Positions 44,421 through 55,181 of a DNA stretch of 64,000 nt are shown here, piece by piece. Each line of letters opens with the position of its first letter. The stretch's first letter is position 1. The notes under the pieces were generated by a model. That model worked only from the letters and a program-made list of their open reading frames with translations, was not told the origin of the DNA and made no database searches. Location of the stretch: contig NW_019716256.1 in the NCBI RefSeq assembly GCF_900074925.1, positions 1,768,433-1,832,432 of the forward strand, read 5' to 3'. The DNA comes from Ramularia collo-cygni. Its lineage: Eukaryota > Ascomycota > Dothideomycetes > Mycosphaerellales > Mycosphaerellaceae. A program made the position numbers and the translations under genes.

Positions 44421-44969
44421 ATGGCAGTCCCGACCACTGCATCTTCAGACCCATTCCGCAACCAACACGCAATGTACGATCAACAGTATGCCACCATCAG
44501 CGCCATGGTAGGCTCCGAAGACGATGAAGCGCCAGACTGGCCAGCGCTTGCGCTGCGCCTCGATGAAGCGCTGAGTGACCCAGCTCTACCTCGCTGGCAC
44601 CGCGCCGAGTATCATATAATTCACGCATGGTACGTTACACTGCTACTCAGCCGACGCTGAATATCCCATCGCGAGCCGCATGTGAGAGGACAGAGGCTTT
44701 CATGGCAGCCCGTAACAAGTATACTAACAGCTCGTGCTTGCGTTATCAGGTGCACACAAGAGCCTGAGCTCCAGCTTGAGCGGGCGCGCGAGTCGATTGA
44801 GGGCATGGTGCAGGTCTTGCAGGCCGAGGGCCTTTCGCAAGAGCAGATCGATGCGCGCCTCGAGCCGCTGACATCCATGATGGCCACCACGCAGAGCGCT
44901 CTCGACGACAAGAACAAGGAGAAGGCAGCTCGCGAGGAGAAGGATAAGGCCGAGCTCGCGGAGAAATAA
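44421..44969 (+). CDS. unrecognised small helical protein, DPAL-type
   Basis: Two exons, 44421-44629 and 44750-44969, with GTACGT donor, ATACTAAC branch and CAG acceptor, give 142 residues. The first half reads WPALALRLDEALSDPALPRW; the second (ERARESIEGMVQVLQAEGLS, then a Lys/Glu-rich end) looks like coiled coil. It is similar to the 222-residue protein at 36854-37522. It starts 276 bases from the divergent ATG of the interrupted gene on the left. An N directly precedes the ATG. No function is assignable. Confidence 0.65.
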
Positions 44970-45126
44970 GCTTCGCATGCTACATGAAATGGTCGTAGTC
45001 AATTGCCGTAGTGAATGATTGCATACTAGCTTTGGAGGCCGAGTTCGCGGACAATCAAGCTACGCATGCTACGTGAAATTGTCTTAGCCAATTGCTGTAG
45101 TGAATGGTTGCTACCTAGCTTTCGGG
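44949..45126. repeat. 89-bp tandem duplication over a gene end
   Basis: Copies 44949-45037 and 45038-45126 align without gaps. The first copy contains the last codons and TAA stop of the gene at 44421-44969. In the second copy the TAA is changed. Confidence 0.85.
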
Positions 45127-45144
45127 GCCGCGCAAACAGGTGCC

Positions 45145-45432
45145 ATGTTCCAGGCGGCGGCCGGCAAGAAGAAGAAGAATCGTCGCATGCATTCCCGAGA
45201 TGATCCGAACGAGGAGGCCAGCGGCTGGCAGGAATACAGTAAGAGCAGCCGTCAGTGGGTGAATTTGGGTACGGCAATTAACCCTATGGCCGAAGACGAG
45301 GACGAGGAGATGTTGCTGGGTCACGGCGAGGAAGAGCGGATCGTGCGACCACCTGGGGCGCCAGGAAACGAAGATGATGAGATGCTGCTTGGTTACGAGG
45401 AGTTGTCGACCATTTGGATATGGGCACGATGA
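45145..45432 (+). CDS. possible small basic/acidic protein
   Basis: An open frame of 95 residues from ATG 45145: a basic start (AAAGKKKKNRRMHSRDD), a middle with SKSSRQWVNLGTAINP, and two acidic repeats (EDEEMLLGHGEEE and EDDEMLLGYEEL). It lies directly after the 89-bp duplication and GCAAACAG before the ATG could be a splice acceptor, so it may be a later exon of something upstream. Unrecognised; short length keeps confidence low. Confidence 0.35.
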   Translation: MFQAAAGKKKKNRRMHSRDDPNEEASGWQEYSKSSRQWVNLGTAINPMAEDEDEEMLLGHGEEERIVRPPGAPGNEDDEMLLGYEELSTIWIWAR

Positions 45433-45740
45433 TAAGAGTGGGGAGATGTGAAGATGGAGGCGGAGGTGTAGCGTGGGAGGTGCAGCGTGAGAGGTGAAGT
45501 GCGCTTCTGCGATGACCAACCCCGCACAGACCACACCAAGTACTTCACGTCTTGGTCGATGTCAGTTGTTTGGACGGCAGCTCAAACGGAAAAGTGGAAG
45601 CGGAAATGGCGAAGTAGCGTCCATAGAATCTCGACAGTTCTTTGAAGCTACATAAGAGACTTTGCTAGCAAGTTCGCCGAAGCTGATCGGATATGTCTGT
45701 CCAGCTAGCAAACACTCCACGATCCTCGTCTTCCACGGTC

Positions 45741-47055
45741 CTACTCATTTTCGCTGTCCTGCACCACTCGCCTCATCGACCGTCTGGATCTGGGCTGCTC
45801 TTCGACCTCATCAGCCCCAAGAACTTCATCGACATCCTCAACTTCACTGTCCAGCACCACACGCCTCATCGACTGTCTGAATCTGGGCTGCTCTTGGATA
45901 TCATCGAGCTCGGCATCCTCGTTATCATCCTCCACATCCTCATCGACATCCTCAACTTCACTGTCCAGCACCACACGCCTCATCGACCGTCTGAATCTGG
46001 GCTGCTCTTCGACGTCGTCATCTTCACTATCTTTCAGCTTTTGCGCTCTCGCCAAAGCATTCGGACCGCCAGTAGTCATCCTCCGGCGACTAGCAGGCTG
46101 GGGAGCAGCGGCTCTACCCTTGCCTTTGCCGATGAATTCCGCAGGCTCGTCGTCATCGTCATCTTCCTCTGGAATCTCATCGAGACCTGTAGTAGTTTGC
46201 GAATTGTCTTCAACAAAGTCTTCTTGTGCCAGCGACGGCTGTGGGACTCGACTCGTTCCGTTGCCGAAGATTCCGTCGATGATAGTTGGCCGTACTTGGA
46301 GACGTTGACTCGATCTGGTGGAAGGGCTTGAAAAGTGCAACGTGGAGCTCCAGTATCTATGCATCTTCGGCAAGGCGCACCGTCGCATGGCAGACCCTTG
46401 TGGAAGCACTCCATGCACGCATCGAGGCCGGGGTGTGGGAATGTCTCATCAAAGTTCAGACCGGTTTCCTCCTCCCACAGCTTGATAACATCGTCCATGG
46501 TATCATTCTTCTCGTTCATAATCGCCTTGTACAGCATCAAGGCGCCAGGGAACGTGGGGTTGCGCAGCAGTCGCTTTCCTTTCGAGCTCAGAGAGTTTCC
46601 GTCGAAGTTCCGGACGTCGATTCCTGTTGGCAAGCTGGAGGCTGTTAGCAATCATGTAGAATGAATGAATCGATTCGAACCGAATCAAATGACAGGCTGT
46701 GGCGGGAAACTTACAAATGAATGGTGCGGACTCTGTCATCTCCTTCAGCTTTTGCAGGTACGCCGATGTCCTCTGAGTGGCGCCCGCCATTGATCATGAG
46801 TCTCGCCGTACTGCCATCCGCCTGTTTGAGATACATCTGGGCCACTCCTGAAGCATTGACGACTATCTGCTGACCGTCAAACCTATTCTTGAACTCGCGC
46901 TTGGCATCTTCGTCGTGCAGGAGGTTCTGAGATCCCAGGTTGCAGTTTCGTCAAAGTCCTGGACACGGTGTCTCTCAGCGCGGAGCCAATATTAGAGGCA
47001 CAGGAGCCTCGCCAATCGCATGGTCATGCACGGCACTGTTAGAGTGACTCGCCAT
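45741..47055 (-). CDS. zinc-cluster protein with acidic/basic repeats
   Basis: A model from ATG 47055 (MASHSNSAVHDHAIGEAP) with an intron GTGCCT..TCAG (about 46998-46933), then NLLHDEDAKREFKNRFDGQQ, a second intron (GTAAGT donor, GCTAAC branch) at about 46713-46640, then LPTGIDVRNFDGN. A zinc-cluster-like motif follows: C-x2-C-x6-C-x4-C-x2-C-x7-C (CMECFHKGLPC, then CRRC). The frame changes near 46325, by a weak GTCAAC..CACAG intron or a lesion. The C-terminal part is acidic and contains three repeats like EEQPRFRRSMRRVVLDSE. It looks like a nuclear regulatory protein. The 5' end lies in the first copy of the 262-bp array. Exon borders are tentative. Confidence 0.5.
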
Positions 47056-47920
47056 ATTGCTTCCGTGGATCGCTTAAGGTTCAAAATGTTCGCTAAGGCG
47101 ATGTCGCTAGTAAGCATTAGAAACTGTAGAATACCCTCGGAATCTTAGGTCTAGCGGGACTTTTTCGTCGTGTAGGAAGTTCTAAGAACCTAGGCTGCAT
47201 TTTCGTTAAAGTCCTAGATTCGGTTAGCTCGAGCGTGTCTCTTAGTACGGAGCTAGTTTTAGAGGCAGAGGAGCCTCGCTATTCGTATAGTTATGTACGA
47301 CACTAACAGAGTAACTAAACAGATGCCGTAGACCGCTCTAGGTCAGACTGTTCGCTAAGGCGATGTCGCTAGTAAGCATTAAAAACTATAGAAGACTATC
47401 GACATCGTTAGTCTAGCGGGCCTTTTTCGTCGTGTAGTAAGTTCTAAGATCCTAGGCTACAGTTTCGTTAAATTCCTAGACACGGTTAGCTTAAGTAAGT
47501 CTCTCGGTACGGAGCTAGTTTTAGAGGCATAGGAGCCTCGCCATTCGCATAGTTGTGCACGACACTAATAGAGTGACTAAACAGATGCCGTGGACCGCTC
47601 TAGGTCAGACTATTCGCTAAGGCGATGTCGCTAGTAAGCATTAAAAACTATAGAAGACCATCGACATCGTTGGTCCAGCGGGCCTTTTTCGTCGTGTAGT
47701 AAGTTCTAAGATCCTAGGCTGCAGTTTCGTTAAATTCCTGGACACGGTTAGCTTAAGTAAGTCTCTTAGTACGGAGCTAGTTTTAGAGGTATAGGAGCCT
47801 CGCTATTCGCATAGTTATGCACGACACTAACAGAGTAACTTAACAGATGCCGTAGACCGCTCCAGGTCAGACTGTTCGCCAAGGCGATGTCGCTAGTGAG
47901 CATTGGAAATTGTAAAAGAC
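46895..47920. repeat. 262-bp tandem array, four copies, RIP gradient
   Basis: The word CGCTAAGGCGATG (CGCCAAGGCGATG in the last copy) recurs at 47091, 47353, 47615 and 47877, an exact 262-base period without indels. The first copy is rich in CA/TG and holds the 5' part of the zinc-cluster gene. Copies two to four show C-to-T and G-to-A changes, mostly CA to TA and TG to TA. Confidence 0.93.
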
Positions 47921-48787
47921 GTTTGCTTCCAGGTCCCGTGCTGGCTGGCACCTTTCGGGAGCGGAAATGGAGTCCAATCAGTGTCAGGCCTAAGACATTG
48001 ACTCTGGCTTGGCGCAGGCGAGTGATATCTCCTCATAAATGGACCGATTGAGGGCGCTCGAATGAATCTGTGCCTCGCCAGAGCCCTGCAAGAGTGTTGG
48101 CGTCATGGGATGCGTTATCGTTTGATGATATTTTATGATGTGACATACCTCGTCACTTGGGGGTTCGAAGTCATCAATGGTTCTCATGCGGCGTGACTTC
48201 GCAGGATGAGCAAGACCGCCAAAGCCGGTCGGTGCTGTGCGGGTGCGACGGTTCGGTTGGATTGTCAGCGTCGTGTGCCTGCCGAGCAGATTGCTCGTCG
48301 ACATGGTGTGAGTGTCGCCGCTGGAGGGTGTGTCGCCGCCGTAGGAGTGCCGCCGCGGGAGTGTCGCGCAGGAGTGTCGCCGCCGCAGGAGTATCGCTTG
48401 CGGAGGAGTATCGCTTGCGGAGAACCTCTGCGGTCGTCGACAAGCGAGCGTCGTCACAGGAACGTCGCCGAGTGAGCGCGGTGCTGTGATCGCCGCCGCA
48501 GCAGGGCCGCCAATGTCGTGATGTGAGGAGCCTTTACGGTGAGTTCTGGTGAGCTCACGCGTAGTAGGACGGTCTCAAGGTAGTATGCGCAACAACGAGA
48601 GGCAACCTCCTGAGGAAGGAGTTGATGGTGTGAAGAGAGGNAGAGATTTCGAGTCCGAAACCGAGAAAAGTGTGGGCAGGCAGCAACAAACAAAGTGATG
48701 GCACGTGCACGCGCGAAAAGAACCATGAAACCACTCTCTACGTAGTCGTCGCATCGAGAGCTTCCAGAGACCTGCTCATAAGTTCAG
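47921..48787. other. no gene recognised; GC-rich minisatellite inside
   Basis: Open frames on both strands overlap the minisatellite at 48308-48425 and have repetitive Arg/Ala-rich translations, so I do not accept them. The rest shows nothing supported. Confidence 0.45.
48308..48425. repeat. GAGTGTCGCCGCCG-type minisatellite
   Basis: Imperfect units such as GGAGTGTCGCCGCCGCAG and GGAGTATCGCTTGCG follow one another. Related GTCGCCGC words also occur just left and right of it. Confidence 0.75.
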
Positions 48788-49529
48788 TCAGGACCTGAAT
48801 GAGTGAAACATCTCTTGAGCGGCGATAACATGCCTGTCTGCATGGAAGAGTTGGGTGATTGCGGACGCCGTACCTTTTACGCCAGCCCACAACAGTGGCC
48901 GAAGGTCTGGAAAGTGTCCATGGGGCTGTGGCAAGAAGGCCTTTTCCAGCGATGCGTATGACTTACCTCTTTCAGTGCCATGACTGAACTGGAAGCCAGG
49001 AGAGGGAACACGGCCCATGAGCGGTTTGAGCCTACCTTTTGATGCGCAGCCGAGCCATTACAGAAGCTCAACCTCGACCTTGGCCTCAAGCTCTTCGACC
49101 AAATATGTTGAATCTGCTGCCACAATACCACCAAAGAAGACAAGGTCTCGAGTGTTATCTCTCACGACCTGCCTCCAGATTCCATCAGCCGCCGCTGACA
49201 ACATGAGGCTGCATTTCGTTCGCAACACCCTCTCATGGAAGTGCAGACGGTCTCCAGGAAAGCGGGAGGATTCCACGGAGGCAGCCTTAAAGTCTTGCTG
49301 TGGGTCGTAAGTGGGATTTTCCACCCGGCTTGAGTAAGGTTGCAGGGGCCAGGGTGTCTGGTGCCGCTGGTCGCACCGCTGCAGGAAGACGTGGCGCGAC
49401 ATGCGGCAAGTGAAGTGGTGTGAAAAAGGGTGCAAATTCAGGATCCAGCTGGGAGGATGATGTGAAAGGTTGATCAGGGCGGATCCTCGCCGGTGCGGAG
49501 GACAACTCCTCACTGCTGTCATTGTCCAT
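48788..49529 (-). pseudogene. interrupted unrecognised reading frame
   Basis: From ATG 49529 a Pro/Ala-rich frame (SSAPARIRPDQPFTSSSQLD) gives way near 49320 to another frame (FKAASVESSRFPGDRLHFHE, then FFGGIVAADSTYLVEELEAK). This meets TAA near 49056 and continues in the same frame to 48788 (HGTERGKSYASLEKAFLPQP). The TAA may lie in a GTAATG intron, or the gene may be broken. The family is unknown. Confidence 0.35.
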
Positions 49530-50044
49530 GCTGAGGACGGCTATGTGGCGCGAGTCCGATAAAGATGCGCGAAGATGAGCTGAGGACGAGGAACCGGGAA
49601 TGGAGCAGCAAGCCAGAAGATCGAGCCGACCGAATGAGGATAACGAAATGTCATTACGACTGAAAGCGTCTCATCGATGCTTGGCGGACATGATGGAGTG
49701 GCCCATCGAGCGGAGGTGATGTCCAGGGTCATGTGATGTGAAAGATGTTCCTTGGCGGAGCTAAATTTGCACGTGGCACGACATCCTCGCATTGATCCGA
49801 GCCGCACACCCGATGCCCATCTTTCTGACAACCTTCACGGAGTCCTTGTTGCAGGCATTCATGTAATTATGATGGGCAGTAAGTCTTCATTACGCAGTTC
49901 ACGATAGGAGCTTCCGCCTCCCATTCGATCAATGCCTCCGATGGCGCCAGACTTCAGAAAGCGGCTCACAACGCACACCACTACTACCCTACCGTCGCAG
50001 TTCTGCTGTAATGATGGTCCAGGTATCGAAACGGCCGTGGAGCT
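49530..50044. other. no gene recognised
   Basis: Overlapping short frames on both strands with no feature that I can support. Confidence 0.45.
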
Positions 50045-50445
50045 CGACACAGTGCATATTATATTGAATGCTATATCTAGCAAGGCTCTGAGACTGGAGA
50101 AAGAAGAGATGGCGAAAGCGAGGACGGATCCGACCGCAAGCGACAACGGGCAGTGAGCAGTCAGAATGCTTTATGGCACTGCAATGCTACGCGCTATGTC
50201 CACAGGACGAAATCTAATCCACTGTCGCACTTGTCCTGAATATCGTTCGCAGCTATATAACATAGTCATGTGAACTGACGGTGTTGCTCGACATAGTGCA
50301 AAGCATTTTCAATGCTGCAAAGGATCAAGGCCCTAAGGAGGGTAAGGAAGAAGGTACAGCGACGACAGGTCTGATCGACAGCGGCGGCGGCAGTGAGCAA
50401 TCAAAATGCTGAGCAGTATGCAATATGCTATGCGCTATGTCCAAC
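50045..50445. repeat. diverged tandem duplication, period about 241-244 bp
   Basis: CGACACAGTGCA at 50045 matches CGACATAGTGCA at 50289, and GCGCTATGTCCA recurs at 50191 and 50432. The GCAGTGAGCA(G/A)TCA(G/A)AATGCT blocks also correspond. Small indels separate the copies. A 75-residue plus-strand frame ending at 50156 overlaps the first copy, but I do not accept it as a gene. Confidence 0.7.
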
Positions 50446-52921
50446 GCACGACTCGAATCATGATCCAATCGGCCAGTTTTCCGCCCACCAAAACTTTGAG
50501 CAGAGACCGAGAGATTATGCTCCAAAATGATTCTGGTGAATCAAGACGACGGCCGAGTACAGGAGCAGAGTCTTTCACAATGCCGTATTCAATTCGACGA
50601 GTGGTGTTGGCCTTCAAAGCCCTATCGCCACACGCCGTCGGAGATTGAGAGTAAGCCATCGGATCGCAACAACTGGCCAGTACGGGTGGAGGACGGGAGC
50701 GAGCCATCGGATCGCAACATTTGACCGAGGCGAGTGGAGGTGTAGACTGAAGAAGCTCTGCGCAACCTCCGTTTTGCAATACATGCCTTGAACGAGCCTC
50801 AAGGGTGGTTGGAAGTGTATATATCGAGCTGACGCTTCACGATNCCATGGTCGCAAGAACTTGCTGAAGTGGGGAAAGTAGAATGTTAACTAGCTGATCT
50901 GAAGAAGGATTTGGAATTGGCGCCTCCGAGATGCTTTCTCGAATCTCGTGTCTTTGTCTCAGTTAAGTAGGAGAAAATGAGTCCTCGGTGAAGAGAAACG
51001 TACTTTCAGAAGACATCTCAGAGCACCTATCGGATCGTGGTTCTCCGCGACGATATTCCCTTAACAGTAGCTGCACTTTATCCTTCGCTTTCCACCAAGC
51101 AGTCCATATCCATCGCAGCGTATGCCTATGTTGCAATGTTGTTCAACTTCTCACAGCCACGCTGTATTCAGCTCATGTCCTATGTGACGTTGAGGACCTG
51201 ACCTTTCGGCCGGAAATCACTGACTGGCAATCTGATGTTAAAGGGGTTTGCTTGAGATTGAAGTCTTCTTAGTCGTCACTTGTTCCTACGTGCATAAAAG
51301 TTATTGCCGTGCGAACTTCAGTAAACAGGAACTTCGTGTACCATCCTGGATAACTCCTCCCAATTTAAAGGGATTCTGAGCGATCAGAGTACGCTTGTCG
51401 GCCAGACTATATCACATCACCATACAGGTCCTCGAGATGCTCTATGGTTGTACCTCCCGTAGAGCGTTTCAGAGACGGAACTCTGTACAGTTTGAACGTG
51501 TTCTTCAACACACAACTTAGTACACNTCATGCTTCGAAGGACGAAGGAGGAGTAGTAAGTAGAAGGAAGAGAAGCAGCGGCGGCGGTCCTACGTAGTCGG
51601 CATAATACACTGCATTAAATTATATGCGCTATATCTCTAGAACTCTCCCTAGCAGAGTGCTGAAGACTTCAAGCAGGTCTGTATCTTAAAGCTCATAAAT
51701 GAGCGCTTCCCTACGAGGGAATTGAAACTATACGAATTATAGGGGTTGGTCGAGCATAATTGCAAGGCACGGCACCCGTCCCGGTTTACCAAAACAAGAC
51801 CTCACCGTCGAGAATAGTTGTACATGCTCGTGTATGCTTTGGAGCAATTACAACCGAGAGCTTTGGCTGTAAACCCGAAAATGACAGAAATCGACCAAAG
51901 ATAGATATGGCTATACCACGACATGATGGCACTACAATTATTGTCAAAATAGGAAGAGAGTGAAGCGGTTCTTACCAGTATAAGCATGTGTCCTTCGGTA
52001 CGCTGCTTCCTTGTAGTTCAACAGCCCTGACAAAAAAAAAACGAAAAATCCCAAAACTCGACCAAAACTCGACCAAAAATAGATATCTCTATACCACAAC
52101 GACGGCAAAAGAGATGGACGAGAAGGTGATCGAAACCTTGGCCTTTCGCAGGTTGCTAGGTGCAAAGCGAACGCGCGTGACGGAGGTCAGTTCCTGAACT
52201 ATGAGAGGGAGTAATAGGTGATATACTAACCTACCACTGCGCCACACGCCCGAGAAATTTTGGCCATAATACCCTGCCATGTGGGGTAGTGTCTTGTTGT
52301 GATGTCAGTCAACCGTTTTGTCTAAATATATACCTTTGCAAACCTACCCGAGACAGAGCCGACGTCTCGATACCCCTGTCCGAGGGCCCGAAGACATTCG
52401 GTGACATGAACGCGAAGGAATAGAGTAAAGGGTGTCTTACAATTGGTGTTGACAATGCAGGATATGTCGTACGCGTGCGGCAGGCAATTTTTGCAGTCGG
52501 TACGCACTATACGTAGAAACTCCTTTTCTCACAGAGTTTGAAGTTATAGAGGTAGTTGTTTATTATTTCCTTGAGCGGCGCTATACCAATGACCACACAC
52601 TCTTCGGCACTCTATTGACGAAATTTACGCAGACGCTCGTTCATAATTCGCACCGTAGCAACGTATATTTCTGTGATATACCAACAGATCTGTATTAATA
52701 ATTGCACTGTCATGTTCCGATCTAAACGAATAATTTGGCTGGTCGAGCGAAGTATAGTCGGGCACGACGAAGGGTAAGCTCATGCCGCTTTGTTTGCGTC
52801 TAGTGGAGCAAAGGCTACCTGCAGAAGCATATGCAGCAGACGTCCTCCACCCCCATAAATCTTCTTGCTTTCAATTCTCTATAGGGACACCGATGTTGAA
52901 CCAGTCTCTCAAGAACACTCA
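50446..52921. other. 2.5 kb without a supported gene
   Basis: Contains a repeated word AGCCATCGGATCGCAACA (about 50654 and 50702) and a diverged duplication near 51877-51935 and 52035-52100 (GACCAAA-x-ATAGATAT-x-x-CTATACCAC). There is a tRNA A-box-like word on the minus strand near 52240 (see rejected items). The short open frames are not convincing. The upstream region of the next gene lies at the right end. Confidence 0.45.
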
Positions 52922-55063
52922 ATGCCCGACGAGCCGCTCAAGATCCTGGAAGGCCTACTCGGACGGACGAGGGGCGCCTACTTCGAAGGCGATATATGTT
53001 CCGTTCTCTTGCAGTCCCCCTTCGTTGTTAGGGCGTTTGAATTTGCTCTTGCAGACCTTGCTATCGACTGTACNGCACAGTACAATAACACGGACAGCTT
53101 TGCCCATCGATTTTGGGACCTTGATAGCAGACAGTTTATCCCTCAGGAGGCTAGCGACATTGCCACCATCGATGTCAAAAGCACGATAAACGATCACCTT
53201 TTCGTCACTACGCAGGCCCAGCGTCGCCGTGTATCTGCCTTCATATGTGTAAATGCTGGAGACCCTACATTTGTCGACTTTGTGCCAAACTTCTTCCAGG
53301 TTGAAGATGCTGTCAACGCCAGTGAATTGGGTCCCGAAGATGTCGGACNTGCCACTGTCACGCTACACAGGGCTTCGAGGCTCCCAGTCTCGGCCTTCGG
53401 AATGCTTAGCCCGTGTACAGCACCCTACCGCATGCCCCTTCGGCTGCTCCCAGAAGCGATTTCTCGGGCGAGAGCCCACATACGTGGCGAGGCGGTAGGT
53501 CGTGACGACCATCTTAGAACGATCATCCACTCACTTTCGTGTAGATCTTTCAGAATCCGTGGACCCTTGTGTCGTTTCCGGAGTGGAACCCAATCACTGT
53601 AAATCGAACCGATAGCCTAAAGCCAACCGGCAAGGGTCACCGGTCCGCATGCGATGCAGTTATGGACATTTATCAAGCCGCAACCTACCAATCGAGCGAA
53701 TCGTTGGAGCTTGATTTCGTCGGTCTCCAGCCTCGTCTCGCAGACTTCAAATTACGGCTCGATAACGGTCCCCAACGATTCGTCCAACACAAGCAAGAAG
53801 GCCGCGTGCGTGGCAGAAACTCACTGCTAACTCAAGTTCCCATTACGCGCTCCAGTGGTGGGTACATTTGGTGGTATTTCTGCCAGATTGATCGCTTCGA
53901 CTTTTTGTTCTTTCAGTTCGAGTTCTCGCAGCTCCCTAACCCAGTTAACCGGATCGAGTTCTTTTTCGTTCCTGAGCGGCTGATTCCTGACTCCTGGTAC
54001 ACTTCGGACTCTGAGCATGCGGATTTCGAGATTGCCGAGTTGAAAGAATATCGATTTCACAAAGACGAAGATGGGGAGTGGATTGGTCACATCAAGGAAG
54101 TGCTGCGCCAGAATCCACATCCTCGCAGACCCGGCATGCGCCCTGCTAGGGTAGCATCTTCTGAGAGTCCGGAGGAGATTCTGGAACCGGGAGACCACGC
54201 TGAGGGCTTGCCGGTAGGAACCCTTGGCACCTCCGCGCACGGTCGAGCCGTGCACGCACAGTTGATGACAAGCAAGCAGCGAGACTTTTTCTATGGAGTT
54301 ATGAATGAATGTGCAGAGAGGTAAGCGTTGCACGGATTTTTGACACACGAACCACGCTGACATCTTCGCCGCTTGTCATAGTCGCTCTGGGTTGCTAGTC
54401 TGTCTTTCGAGAAGCAGTAGTTCGGGGGACTTCGGATTCATCCTGTACGAATGGTCACAGCCTGATCAGGACATGTGGAGGAGATATCAACGACCACCAC
54501 AGTTCATGCATACCCTACCTCCTGCTGTGGAGATGATCTTAATCACATACTATACGCGGCATGAGGAATGCTCGTATCAAGGTCCTCCCGTTACAGCAGC
54601 CGAATTCTGTCGCATTAACGCCTCGAAAGACAATCGCCTGCTCATCTGGGATATTGGTGGCGCAGACACTACGATGCTAGCTTTGATTCCGTCTAACGAT
54701 ATTCGCCCAACCGAAGCGCAGCGTGAGAAGTTCCGATCAAACTTTGGACTTTCGGCAGAAGAGTGGAAGGCGTCGACGCCGGTCCTGTCGTCATTGCTCT
54801 GCACGGGGCTACAGGCCGGCGAGTATACAATTTCCGGCGACTTGTTTTCTTGTGGATGCTCTTGGGATAGGGTGTGGCGTGCGCTTCATAAATTCGCGGC
54901 GGAGGATGTTGTAGAGCATCCGCCTCGTCGACTCCGGCAGGCTCCAGATTTTCGCTACACTGTCACCCACGTTTTGTCCCGCTTAGTATGCGAACATCAC
55001 CTGAGAAGCAGACTAGAGGAGAGGGTGCCAGACACGGAAGCAGATGCCGAAGGAGAGGATTAG
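52922..55063 (+). CDS. large unrecognised protein with nuclease-like D-x-K motifs
   Basis: Three exons, 52922-53494, 53545-54320 and 54382-55063, with GTAGGT and GTAAGC donors and TAG acceptors, give 676 residues in consistent phase. No named domain is certain. In the first half a Glu-containing helix (FEGDICSVLLQ), then DLAID, then ASDIATIDVKST (Asp84-Val-Lys86) and a hydrophobic strand (RRVSAFICVNAG) have the order seen in PD-(D/E)XK nucleases. The second half has DFKLR (258-260) and QHKQ (272-275) followed by aromatic strands (WWYFCQIDRFDFLFFQFEF), perhaps a second such unit. The C-terminus is helical and then acidic. Nuclease activity is inference only. An in-frame TTG lies upstream but no ATG does. 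N bases fall at two codons. Confidence 0.7.
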
Positions 55064-55181
55064 GTCCACGTGTAGTAGGTTCCAGCAAATGGCCCCGTTT
55101 CGATTCGTCTCCCTTTCGTGATGTTCCAGCAACCACCACCACTGCCCACTGGGCATAGGAGCTCACCAGACGAGCCGCCAC

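Noticed and set aside
48157..48489. overlapping 70-110-residue frames on both strands
   Set aside because: They are translations of the GC-rich minisatellite and have no non-repetitive core.
52180..52260. tRNA-like sequence on the minus strand (TGGCGCAGTGG, like an A box)
   Set aside because: A partial acceptor-like pairing exists, but no D stem, no T stem in the right place and no good B box. Probably chance or a very decayed relic.
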